NCBI GenBank assembly: GCA_943735955.1
Contig: OX030961.1
Location: 7,283,420 to 7,347,419 of the forward strand
Origin: Piscicola geometra
Lineage: Eukaryota; Annelida; Clitellata; Hirudinida; Piscicolidae
Direction: 5' to 3'
Length of the DNA stretch: 64,000 nucleotides
The position numbers were made by a program, and so were the translations under genes. The number at the start of each line of letters is the position of its first letter. Position 1 is the first letter of the stretch. Under the pieces are notes generated by a model. The model was not told the DNA's origin. It did not search any database and worked only from the letters and a program-made list of their open reading frames with translations. This document shows positions 49,067 through 60,200 of the stretch, one piece after another.

Positions 49067-50285
49067 AGATCTACGCAGGAACAGTTCAAGTTTCATGAAA
49101 CCATTGTTTGGACCGTTGAAAAAGACTCCACCCTATAAATAATGGTTCGCATTCTTGAGCAAGGTAAAAATTCGAACCGGGTAATAAGCAGGCTTGGTTG
49201 GTGATGTCATCTATAAACTATAATTATCAACAATATTGCAAGTAAGACTTTACTTTACGTCTTACATTAAGGCCGTTTGCTGATTGATTTTAAACCTCGT
49301 TTAATAGTGCCTGTATATCAGTTTTCTTCGAGAATACTTTCCCTGTGACACGATACCTGTTCTTTTGAACCAACTAGTTATCTTTTCGTGCATTCTATTA
49401 TTTCCGATTTAAAAAGTTATGTTTTTTTATCTAAAACTATCTACTTTAGGGTTGAGTTTACCTTGAGGCAAATTCCAAAAAAGTATGATGAATCTTGATA
49501 AATAAACTAAAACTAAAATCAATTATGAATCTGACAATTCACAAGCTCTGGACTAATTTTAAAAAGTTTAAAAATTCATTCGAATATTTAAAAATAACTT
49601 TTAATTTGTATCGAGCAACAATAATCTTTTCAGCAGATCAATCATTCAAACCAAAGTTGTAATCTGCGTTAAATGTTCACAGCAGGACAATCCACTATTC
49701 ACACAAGCTCTACCCTAATAATTGTCGTTAGTAGATCTTCCATGGACGTTCACAATGGCCTCCTCTACAGGAGATCGTGATAGAAAGAAGATCATCATAC
49801 GATAATTATAGGACGAAAAAAAACGAGTACAGTTTTAAAATGAATTGTTTTACACTTGAGTGTTCTTGATGTTTTAAATAGTTATTTATTAAAGACTATT
49901 TTTTATGCAAAAATATTGAGTGAGCAAGAAAGTGAGGATAATAAAGAACACCATGCAAAGAACCTGCTATTCCCTAAAAAAATGCATGAATTTAGTGAAT
50001 TTGAAAAACCATGCGACTTCATATGCAAATTATTTTAAAATAGCTTCCATTTTAATCTTTCCGAAAATGAATTTCAAAACGCTTTAAAACTTCCTGCGTG
50101 AACTTCAGAACCTCAAAGGGCACGACTTGTGACTCAGAATGAGCAATAGAAAACTCATTTCTGCCTTTTAATATCATATACATTAAAAATGAAATTATGT
50201 AAAATCATTGATGTTGCCAAGGCATTATATTGTTGTGTGGATTCTTGAGTGCCTAATTATGAGGATACATAAATAGATTTGGTGG

Positions 50286-50296
50286 GGGATATAAGC
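50286..50296 (+). promoter_or_regulatory. Possible TATA box of CAP copy 2
   Basis: gggATATAAGC about 45 bp upstream of the ATG at 50337, a plausible core promoter with a short 5' UTR. Sequence only; the transcription start is not known. Confidence 0.4.
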
Positions 50297-50336
50297 AGAA
50301 GATTTGCGATTTTTAATTCATAAGATTCGTCACAAA

Positions 50337-53045
50337 ATGCATCTATCATACTTTATTTCTTGCACTCTGATCGTCTTGTTAATTCAGGTTTGAAAAATCA
50401 AGTGTCTTTTCAAATTCTGTTTAAGATTTTTCTCCCAAAAAAATTCTATGAATAAGAATGTGTTTCTCCAGGATTTAGTGTTGCTTATTTAAATATGAGA
50501 ATAAAATTTAAATTAACTCTGTGAAAAAATCTACGTATTTAAACACCAGCAATCAAATGCTGATAGCCCTCTGACGAAAGCGAGCCAAGATGAGTTGTTC
50601 AAGTTGCACAACGAAAAGCGCTCAATCGTCAATCCTGCCGCAGCTAACATGAGAAGGATGGTATGTCACATGGAATGTTCTTCTAAGTCCTTTTTTGAAA
50701 CTTAAGTGCTTTTGAATTTATTAAAAAGCGCTACATAACTTTATTTTTTTAATTTCATTTAAAGCTTCAAACATGTCTATAATGACAATCCGTGCAAAGC
50801 CCTCATGGCCTAACCCACACCACGCAGACCTACTCGGAGGACCTGGCGTTGTCGGCACAGGCATACGCAGAGCTGTGCCTTTGGGAACATGGGACTGGAG
50901 ACGTCAGTCAGAGACAAATCAAGACCTTTGGCCAAAATCTTTTTGCCTCTTCAAATAGTAAGTGGTTTTGCTATTCAATGGGCTTATGAATCAGAAAGAA
51001 TATTTTATTCATAGAATCGAAATTGGATTAATCTATGATCTTAAATGGAAGAAAATCTTGGTTTGAGAACTGCTAATTTTTTACTATGTGCCCTCGTTGC
51101 CATCCTATTTGACCAGCGTATCTTCAAGATCTTCTGAGACAGGCGTTGTTAAAGACTTCAATTTCGTGCGTGAGAGTGGTTTTGAGCTGTTTGTTTCATT
51201 GGATAGTATTGGAACAGGCATCGAATTGAAAGTTTGATTTTGTCGTTGATACCAACATTTTGAACACCCAAGCTTTATTCAACTGAAAGAAAGTGTTGTC
51301 TGTAGATCCTTATCAATATCATTGTTAAAGGATAAGCTTGTGTTTGTTGAACAAACTTTGTATGCTGCTTGACATTTGAATAGTTGAAGAAGAAGGTACA
51401 TTTTCTGATGATTCAAGAGTTCGATCTTAATCTCATTTGTAGACATGAAAGATTCTAAGGTGAACAACTGTTTATTGAGTCATGCTACAGGATCTCTCAA
51501 TTATAGTGCAATGCATGCTATTAATTCTCTCATTGATTTTGTTTCTTTAACTCTTTCTTTTAAGTGTTTCAATTTTTTTGCCAACTTTGAAAACATCATT
51601 TACTTCACTTATAAATTCTTACGGCAACTCGTGTTGAGGTTTTGAAATCCGTATATTTCATTTATGTTTTCCTTTACTCTCTTCAAGTATTTTTCGCAAG
51701 AATTGATTTCTCGCAAATAAATATATTTGTTAGTCTAAAACAGTTTAAAAACTGTTTTAAAAAAATAGACGTATCAATAAAAAAAAACTTCAAAAGTTTA
51801 TCACTAAACAACAAAATGATGCATAAACAAATATGGCCATTTTTTTATAGAAAACGTGGCCATGACTAGCACAATAAACAGCTGGTTCAACGAAGCGAGT
51901 GACTACACCTTCTCATCCAACGGCTGCTCCAAAGTGTGTGGCCACTACACTCAAGTGAGCCTTGATTTAAATCTTCTGAGAAATTTTAAAACTTTTTTAC
52001 TCAAAGTCGCGATTTGTAAATATTCTTATACAATTCTACGTATCTTCCTTCTTAGATGTTTCCAATTTTTCTATAACTATCAAAAACACTTACCAACACC
52101 CTTTGATCTTAATAAATAGAAAACTTATAATTTATTAAATATGTTTTAAAGATGGTCTGGGCGACTTCGCATCTGCTAGGATGTGGTGGAGCGTGGTGCC
52201 AAAAAGTGCAAAAGTTGGATGCTTTCGCGCCTGCATATGTGGTCGTCTGCCATTACAGTCCTCAGTTAGTTCCTTTTATTCACTCACTAACTATTAAATA
52301 AGTTTTAAGTATTCAATTTTTTAAATAATATATAATGTAAAAAAAACTATTTTCTTTTTTAAGATAGCATTTTTTATTTTATTTGATCTTTTATAATATT
52401 TTGTCCGCAATTTTTAAATATTTTTTTCAAGTTTTTACAATCTTCCAGGGGTAATGTAGTGGGACAAAAGCCCTACGTGTCTGGTGCATCGTGCTCCAAA
52501 TGCCCCGCTGAAGCGAACGTCTGCGTCAACAACTTGTGCTGTGAGTTCGTTCACTTTTTTAGAAAGAGGCTAGAGCAAGTTGAAATGCATTTGAAATGAA
52601 AGTGTATATGATAATCAGATAGATAAATGCAAGAAAAAACGAGAACATTGGTTTTATGGATAATATAGAAGGATGCTGCTGCAAGTTGAAATAGAGAAGC
52701 CAGAAAACTAGATGGATGTATGCAGGAAGAAACTAGTTATTAAATTGGTTTTGTTGATGATAGAGGAACGGATGTCTTAATTAATAATTTTGGACATTCA
52801 ATGTAGGATGAAATAAACTAACTTCGCAAAATGTAACAATTATTTTTGTCTGCCTAAAAAAACTTTAAATTTTTTGATATTCTTTTCATTGATTTTTTCA
52901 ACCTCCAGCTCTCAATGGCACTGTTTCTCCCCCGAATACGAACGAGGGGAATGGGACACACGTTCTGGGGACAGCAAGCAGCAAGAGTCCCGTGTCTTTG
53001 ACTGTGATCTCACTTCTTATCTTCAGTCTCTTCAAATTCTTTTAA
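50337..53045 (+). CDS. CAP/SCP-family secreted protein, copy 2, 7 exons, hydrophobic C-terminus
   Basis: Exons 50337-50387, 50550-50660, 50828-50957, 51851-51954, 52152-52264, 52449-52540 and 52909-53045; 245 residues, the same intron phases as copy 1. Signal peptide MHLSYFISCTLIVLLIQ; CAP domain with ELFKLHNEKRSIVNPAAANM, LSAQAYAELCLWEHG, TFGQNLFAS, INSWFNEASDYTF, CGHYTQMVWATSHLLGCGG, YVVVCHYSPQGNVVGQKPY and CSKCPAEANVCVNNLC. As in copy 1, the cavity Glu of GEN is Gln. The last exon encodes a Ser/Thr/Asn-rich linker and a hydrophobic end (VSLTVISLLIFSLFKFF), compatible with a GPI signal. Extracellular; ligand unknown. Confidence 0.93.
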
Positions 53046-53319
53046 AATAATAAATAGATTTTGAATTTAATTGTTTTTAAAATGCTTGATCTGTAAATTG
53101 AATCCAACTTTTATCAGTTAACAAATATAATTATTTTTCGCTCTGCATTAAATAACTTTGTTACATAAAAACATTTGTATTATCTTAAACAGAAGAATAC
53201 ATTTTCAAAAGCTACAACTTTGCAAATTTGCATTTATCATTTGTCATTTTTATTTGTATTTCTGCACAGTTTGAAAAAAAATTTCTTTAGCTTGAAGCAC
53301 AACACTTGAAAAATTGTAT

Positions 53320-53325
53320 AATAAA
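53320..53325 (+). terminator. Polyadenylation signal, CAP copy 2
   Basis: AATAAA 275 bp after the stop; another AATAAA lies only a few bases after the stop at 53049-53054. Confidence 0.4.
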
Positions 53326-53869
53326 CATTGAGTTGTTTTCCACTTTAATTCTTTTCATATTCTTCCCAATCTTGAGCAGTGTCAATGCACCTATTTGGAC
53401 GCTTCGATCTTTTCAAACTTGATGATGCACTATACTTTTATTGATGATCGAGATGATTAAACTTCGCAGAGATATATGTTGAGCCACTGTTTTAGCGAAG
53501 TGTGCTTGTACTTCTGTCTATATTTACAGATTAGAAAGAATTTATTTAAATATTCCTATATGTGAAAAACTCAAGTTTTTATCTCTTCAAAATCAAAGTT
53601 CTTAATTCTTTAGACATAAAAATGGTTAATTTGGCAAAGTTTTTGTAAAAAACTTGTCAAATGACGGCGCAGTCATGAATAAAAACGTTTTCAGCAAGTT
53701 GAAGACGAAATTGTATAAGGAAAATACTGTGTCTGTCAAATAATAAAATGCAAATAAGATTTGTATTCTTTTTTAGACCTCACATCTGTTTCAAATATTT
53801 GACAAGAATTTAATTGTTCTTCGTCGTGCCGAAAAAAGAAGCCTCCTGATCTCCTTTCTGCACCCCCTC

Positions 53870-53906
53870 GATGATGATGATGATGACGTTAATGGGGATG
53901 ATGAGA

Positions 53907-53966
<60 letters not shown>
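53870..53966. repeat. (GAT)n microsatellite
   Basis: About 30 GAT units with a few variants near the left end. Confidence 0.92.
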
Positions 53967-54595
53967 CTTCTTGTGATTACAAGTATGTCTCTTCAAACTG
54001 GTGTGATCTATTAGTATTTTCAAGGTTTAAGTAATTATTTTTAAATTATAACTTATTATAGTTCAAATTCTTTTCAATATATTACATTTAATTTTCATCA
54101 TTCTTCAAACATCATATTTATGAAAATTAATAAATTCGGCGAAAAAAAATTAATTCTACTTGTAAAAAGCAAAAAGTTAATTCCATATCTAGTATGTCCA
54201 TTTCCATCGAATGTTTCTAGTTTAGTTTGAATAATGAATTTTTATGTTTTTATACTTAGTTTATATTCATAGTTAATTGAATTTTAATTTTTCAGAAAGA
54301 AAAATTTTTTAATGAAAAATTATACCTAATTATGTACGAGCAAACACTAATTGTTTGCAAAATAAATGGCAGAATCATATAAAATTCAGCAACAGGTTTT
54401 TATGAAAATTTTTGATTCATTTCCTTATTTATAATTTTTATAATTTGATGAAAATACACCAAAGACAGTTCTTTTTCAATAGAAAAAAACTATAGGCAGA
54501 CAAATAATCTGATCAAAATGTTGTTTTTCATTGTATACTGCAATTAAGCTATAATTGAATCCACAATAAAAACCAAAATTTCATACAAATTGCAA

Positions 54596-56253
54596 ATGGC
54601 TTTTCAGGTGCATATGAGAAGTTTGTGCAGCAGTGACGTGCCAGCCATCAAGCTGCTATGCAACCAATGCTTTCCTATCCAGTTTGCATTATCTATTATA
54701 TCCATGATTTTTTATTCATCCTATCATAAGCATCATCATCATCAACAACATCATCATCTCATAATAATCACCACCACCATCTTTTTATTTTATTCTCAAC
54801 CTTCATTTACTTTTTCTCAAGGTACCCAGACAAGTGGTATGAGGAGATTGTGAGCAGTGAGCACTTCTACTCCATCGCGGCAACCATCGACCACGCCATT
54901 GTGGCATTCATCGTCTGCCAAGTCAAAAGTGTAGCCACTTGCAATACAGAGGTCGATTAACTCCCATAATATTAATAATAATCTTATTTCTAACACCTAA
55001 ATCATTACATTTGATTTAATTTTTCTATTATGATAATCAACATTGGTCACTTCACAAGAATCATATTTAATAGCACCACTACCACTTCATTTCCAGTGTC
55101 ATTTTCTTCTTTTAAGCGCTATATAATCTTTTCAGATTTCCAAAAGCTACAAGACCATACCAAGCCACAATTCAACAACCACCACACCACAGGACCAGGA
55201 CATAGTGGTGGAGGATGAGGTGGAGGATGCGAAGGTGGCGTACATACTCTCTTTGGGAGTGTTGCAGACGTACCGCCGCCATGGCATTGGTGGGTGCCTA
55301 GCATGCTTGATCGATCACTCCATCATCACTATCATTATTGAACGAGTATGATGGGGCAACCTTCGCCTAATACACATCCCTTGCATTTCTAATTTTCTCA
55401 CGCATTCATTTTGTGTTTCTTGTCTGCATTCCATTTATCGGTCCACCCACCCATCCATCTATCTATCCATTCCCCCACCCACCCATTCATCTATCTATCC
55501 ATTCCCCCACCCACCCACTCATCCATCTATCTATCCATTCACCCACCCACCCATCCATCCATTCATCCATCCACACATCCACTAAACCACCCATCCATGC
55601 ATCCACCCACCACAGCTTCTCTCCTCCTCGACTCCTTCCTGCGGCACCTCAGCTCCCACTTCGGTGCTGTCAAGGCTGTCTTCCTGCACGTCCTCGCCAC
55701 CAACTCTGTCGCCATCCGGTGCCTTTCTATGCCCCTTCATGTCCTTCGTTCTTTCCTTCGCTTTTATTTGTCTTCTTGACCATCCCTCATTCATTTATTT
55801 GTCTTCTTGTCCATCCCTCATTCATTTATTTGTCTTCTTGTCCATCCCTCATTCATTTATTTGTCTTCTTGACCATCCTTCAGTTTTTATGAAAGTCGTG
55901 GCTTCTACCAACACGCCATCTTGCCCTTCTACTACTGCATAGAAGGTCAGTGACTGCAAATATTTAAATTCACTTTTCATAAACTGTTATCAATAAGTTA
56001 TTGGACTTATTTCCTATTAAGTACTAATGAAAATTGTTAAATAAATAGTTAAATACTATTTATTATTAGTCTATTAATGAAAGTTTTTAATTTAATTAAA
56101 TGAGCAAGAGTTTGACTAATTGAGCAAGTGATTGACACACACAGGTCAAATGTTCGACGGCTTTTCTTACGTTTTGTACATCAACGGAGGAAATGCCCCA
56201 TGCTCCATCACATATCCTTTGACCCTTTCTTTGTATTGTTTCATCAGTTTAAA

Positions 56254-56312
<59 letters not shown>

Positions 56313-56515
56313 TACAAACACTCACTCTACCAAGCTTTTCAAATCAACCACAGCAATCTTTCTTAACCACCGTCTCCATCACTGAGTGCTGCAGGCGCGT
56401 GAGCAGGTCTGTGGTGGCAGCCTATTCCGTCTCCTCCTCCATCTTCTCGAAAGTGCGCTCCTTCTCTCGCAGACTCCTGTCGCACGTCCTCACTGCATCT
56501 CTGAGGCTTGCTTGA
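54596..56515 (+). CDS. NAA60: NAA60 N-alpha-acetyltransferase (GNAT, Golgi type), 7 exons
   Basis: Exons 54596-54681, 54822-54951, 55136-55289, 55616-55718, 55884-55945, 56145-56232 and 56395-56515, 247 residues (human 242). Landmarks: [59 protein letters not shown] (acetyl-CoA binding R-x-x-G-x-G loop), [36 protein letters not shown] and [18 protein letters not shown]. The last exon encodes a basic/hydrophobic tail ([16 protein letters not shown]), like the membrane-binding helices of NAA60. Known role: acetylates N-termini of membrane proteins facing the cytosol at the Golgi. The start is uncertain: an acceptor-like ttttcag lies between the ATG at 54596 and a second ATG at 54613, and either start fits. 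The donor of exon 6 was chosen by phase. An acidic/Thr insertion (about 55136-55225) replaces a short loop. Confidence 0.93.
55440..55605. repeat. CCACCCATCCATCTATC minisatellite in NAA60 intron
   Basis: Imperfect CCATC/CTATC units run up to the exon 4 acceptor (cccaccacag at 55606-55615). Confidence 0.88.
55770..55880. repeat. 31-bp tandem repeat in NAA60 intron
   Basis: Unit TCATTCATTTATTTGTCTTC followed by TTGTCCATCCC, three to four copies, the last joining the exon 5 acceptor (tccttcag). Confidence 0.85.
56257..56311. repeat. (CA)n microsatellite in NAA60 intron 6
   Basis: About 27 CA dinucleotides just after the exon 6 donor region. Confidence 0.95.
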
Positions 56516-57207
56516 TATCAATCGTGCATTTGGTCTTTCCGTGAGGAGAGGAGGAAAGTGAGGTGGTTGAAGAGGGATTTATGTGTGTAAGGAGGTTGTA
56601 GTTGAATGAATTGGTTTGTATGTGTGCATTAGCTTTGCCCTTGTAATCTTGAATATTTGTGTGTATGTGTGTGTGTGCGCGTGTGACTTCTTTTAGACTG
56701 CATGTGCTATTCAAGTTTCTATTTGTGCGGTGCGTTTGGTCGTGTAAATCTATTTTTATACTCCTCGCTATTTAATCAGGTTTTCCAAGAGGTAAGCCAA
56801 ATCGCCGATTCATTTTTTCCATCATCTTCTTCACATCTTTTCCATTCTGTCTGTCATCTTGATTGTTTTATTTAAGTTCTGCAGTGGTTTCTGAAAAGAA
56901 ATTATGACTTCTCATGCTGTATTGTACAAAGTTTAATTATGTATAATTTGTACTATTCTTATTTTTAAAACATTTTCTTTAAAATAAAATACAAAAAATT
57001 TCAGTCTTTTTTTCTATTTAAAGTTATTTTGATCTTTTAAATCTAACTATTATTATAATTTATTAAATACCTTTCCATCCCTTTTTAAACCTTTTCTAAC
57101 TTAAGTTCAAGTTTCGAAATCTTCCGATCCGATTAAACTTATATTTTTTATTATGTTATTAAAATATCATTAAAATAATTATTCATATCTGCAACTTCTC
57201 AGTGAAT
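56516..57207. other. Intergenic between NAA60 and DEPDC5
   Basis: About 690 bp, AT-rich, no gene seen. It must hold the NAA60 3' end and the DEPDC5 promoter or 5' exon. AATAAAA at 56982-56988 may serve NAA60. cttctcag|tg at 57196-57203 looks like an acceptor, suggesting an upstream untranslated DEPDC5 exon. Confidence 0.5.
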
Positions 57208-60200
57208 ATGTTTGCAACAGAAAGAAGCGTTGACAGTGCTTACAAAACCATGAAACTGTGCTTCCAGCAGTCGATAGCCTTGGTGGGGACCTTGTTGAGT
57301 GATGACATTTCCTTCAACCCTTGCGATCTGCCATCGGTGCAAGCAAACGATATTTTAGAAATCTCTCAGACCCACAATGATGTTGTCACAAGATTTCTAG
57401 TCAAGGTTGGCGTTAAATAGTTTAATTTCATCATTTAATTATAAATTTGTAACAAGACGTTTTTAAAAAATTCTAGTTTAAGCATGAAATTTAATTTTCA
57501 ATTGGTTTTTATTTTTGGGATTTTTTCATTGCATGAATGACTTATCATATTTCATTATAAATCATAAATTTTTTGCTAAAAAAGGTTTCGAGCACTTTAA
57601 GTAGTATGCCAGTTCACCAAAAAGACAGTATTCATCTTCCCTACTTGTTTTCCAAACATTTCAAAGACCTTACAAATAAATTAGAAGTTCAAGTCAAGGT
57701 TACTAACATCTTCTGAGCAATTCAAATAATTTATAAGTTAAAAAAAAACATTTTTTGCAACTCTATATTCTAAAATGAGCATATTCCTGCAGATTTTGAA
57801 TGCTGAAGAAGTGAAAGCAGTGTCATTGCATTATGCAGAGTTGGTGTTCAAGGAGCAGTACTACAGTCGCTCAGACATGCTCCGAATGAGGAACCACCTG
57901 ATGGGCAAGATACTCTACCACGAGGAAAAAGTGAACTTGCTTGATTTTCAACTCTTGCAGTCTTGTGGGGGGCAATTGGAAGTTTATCTGCTGCTTGGAC
58001 CAGTAGCAGCTTCGTTATTAATTTGGCGAAAGGTCGATAGAGGGCGCTGATTTATTGTGCAAGGGTGATGGTAGCAATCGAACCCGTGCTATCGGAACAA
58101 CGTTACGCGATATACAACTAGACTATGCCCATGTATTTCTATTGTATATGTTGTTTACTGCAGTATGCATGATTAACTCAGATGAGGTGGATTTAGAGAG
58201 AAGACTTGATTGTGCTTGCAGGTGGTGCAGATGAAGATGAAGGCGAGAGTGGAGGAGTTGTTTTGTGGCAAGTCGATGGTCTCGTGTGGCTTGGTGACCG
58301 AAGGCACCAGGGTTTCCTTCAGGTCTGCCTCTGCCCAGGCTAGTGCGTGCTGCTGTGACTCAATGATGCTTCTTCATCATAAATGATTTTCAGACCTTAA
58401 ACTATAATTATGGGAATTATTTAAAGAAATGTTAAAAAATATCAAACTATTTAATGAAATTTAAAATTATACGGGAAACAGTCTAAGACATGTTCCACAA
58501 ACTGACCACCCACCCACCCACTCACCCACACAGGTGCACATCTTCCTGCAGATGAGCATGGAGATGTGGTCCTTCGACAACTACGGAGAACTCCTGATCG
58601 AGAAGGCCCTAGACGGCTACCTGCACGACCTCTTTGAGCTCTGGCACAAGGAGGAGTGTGCCCACGACGTCACTATCACGCTCTTCTCCCGTACCTTCTA
58701 CGAAGCCAAGTCGATCGAGGATTTTCCAAAGTCGATGCGAGAGTGCATCAAGGAGGACTACGCTGGTCGCTTCTACGAGGACTACTACCGCGTGGTGGTG
58801 CAGAACGAATGCTACACCAACTGGTTCCACGTCATCCGCAAACTCAAGTCAGTCTTCGCGACGTACGAGGCCGACGTCTTGCACTTTCACGAAAGACATT
58901 CTCATAACAAAAAGGAAAAGAAGCCCACAATTTGGCATCCTGTGGCGGCCATGGGCGTGCGGACGCTGGACAGGAGGTGCAGTGAAGGCAGGGATCGCTC
59001 AAAGACCGATGAAGAAGAGTTTGCGAAGATCAGCTTCGGAGCACGAAGAAACTCGGTGAGTATTTCCTGCGGGGCAAACGCCAACCCTCCTGCCGCCTAC
59101 AACTCATCCGCTGCCGAGGGAAACGTCCTGGAAGTGATCAACATGGCGCTCAACGTCTACGAGAAGTTCTACATCGACCGCTGCTTCGAGAGGACTGGCA
59201 AGATCTCGCTGATCATCTCGCCTGGCAACGGCTTGTTCGACGTGAACAGAGACCTCATGAACATCACCATGCAGCGCTCGATCGACATTGGATCGTCATG
59301 TGACGTCATATGCCTGGGAGAACGACCTATGTTTGTCGTTCCGCTCTTCAAGATCAACCAGCGCAGGTCAGAGTACACTGGCCTGGTGGCACAGGACGAC
59401 TACAACATCCCTGACTGGCTCAAGCTCAGCTTCTACAAGTCCCGTTCGCAAGACGAATGCCATCTGCAACAGCGAACGATGCTGAATGTCTCGTTGCTGG
59501 AGAGCATCCAACAGCGCAACAACAGCATGCAGAAGCAGTTGAAGGCGGACAAGAAGCGTGCAGATGCGAACAAGCAGAGCAGCAGCAGTCTGATGGGCAG
59601 GTTGTTGGTGCAAGAGAAGGTGCCCCTTCTCAGCCACGAAGACTACGACGCCAAGGTCTTCAAGTACCAGACAGAAAAGGCGTCGCAAGACAAGTTCACC
59701 TACCTTCCCCACCGGAGCACCCGAGTCAAGTACGGAGAAAGAAGAGATCGAGTCAGCTACACCGTTGCAGCTCCTGACCTTTTCAGTGAAGAACAGGAAA
59801 ACAGGTCCTCAGTCAAAAATGCCTCTGACTTCTCCAAAGACTACCTGTCGCATTCTTTCTCAGGCAAGCTGGACGATGAAGACAATGCTGTGTATTGCAG
59901 TCGCATGGTCGGCAGTGTTAATACGCCTTACAACCACTATCGAACGCCCATCAAAGCCAACTCCGATGAATCCAACTCACCCAACCAGCCCAGGAAGACC
60001 TTCATTAATCCCTTCTACCCCAGTCTTCTTGGTTTCAAAGTCACCTCCAACAGAACACGCTGGTCTCACGCATACCCAGCTGGTCTTCCGTCCAGTTATT
60101 TCACGCACGAACACATAAATAAATCCATTAATTTTTCACCTTCGCGAGAGTCTCTCTACTCTGACGGCTCCAACTCGCAAATGACTGGCCACAGGAGACT

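Larger units (their letters stand above)
47150..50336. other. Intergenic between the two CAP genes
   Basis: AT-rich. It contains the hAT-like MITE at 48713-49066. No gene or RNA is otherwise recognised. Confidence 0.6.
53046..54595. other. Intergenic between CAP copy 2 and NAA60, with possible 5' exon
   Basis: Mostly AT-rich. A segment from about 53777 (after ttttttag) to 53979 (before gtatgt) has good splice borders and contains a GAT array (53870-53966). It could be a 5' untranslated exon of NAA60, because joining it to the first coding exon does not extend the protein frame. Confidence 0.35.
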
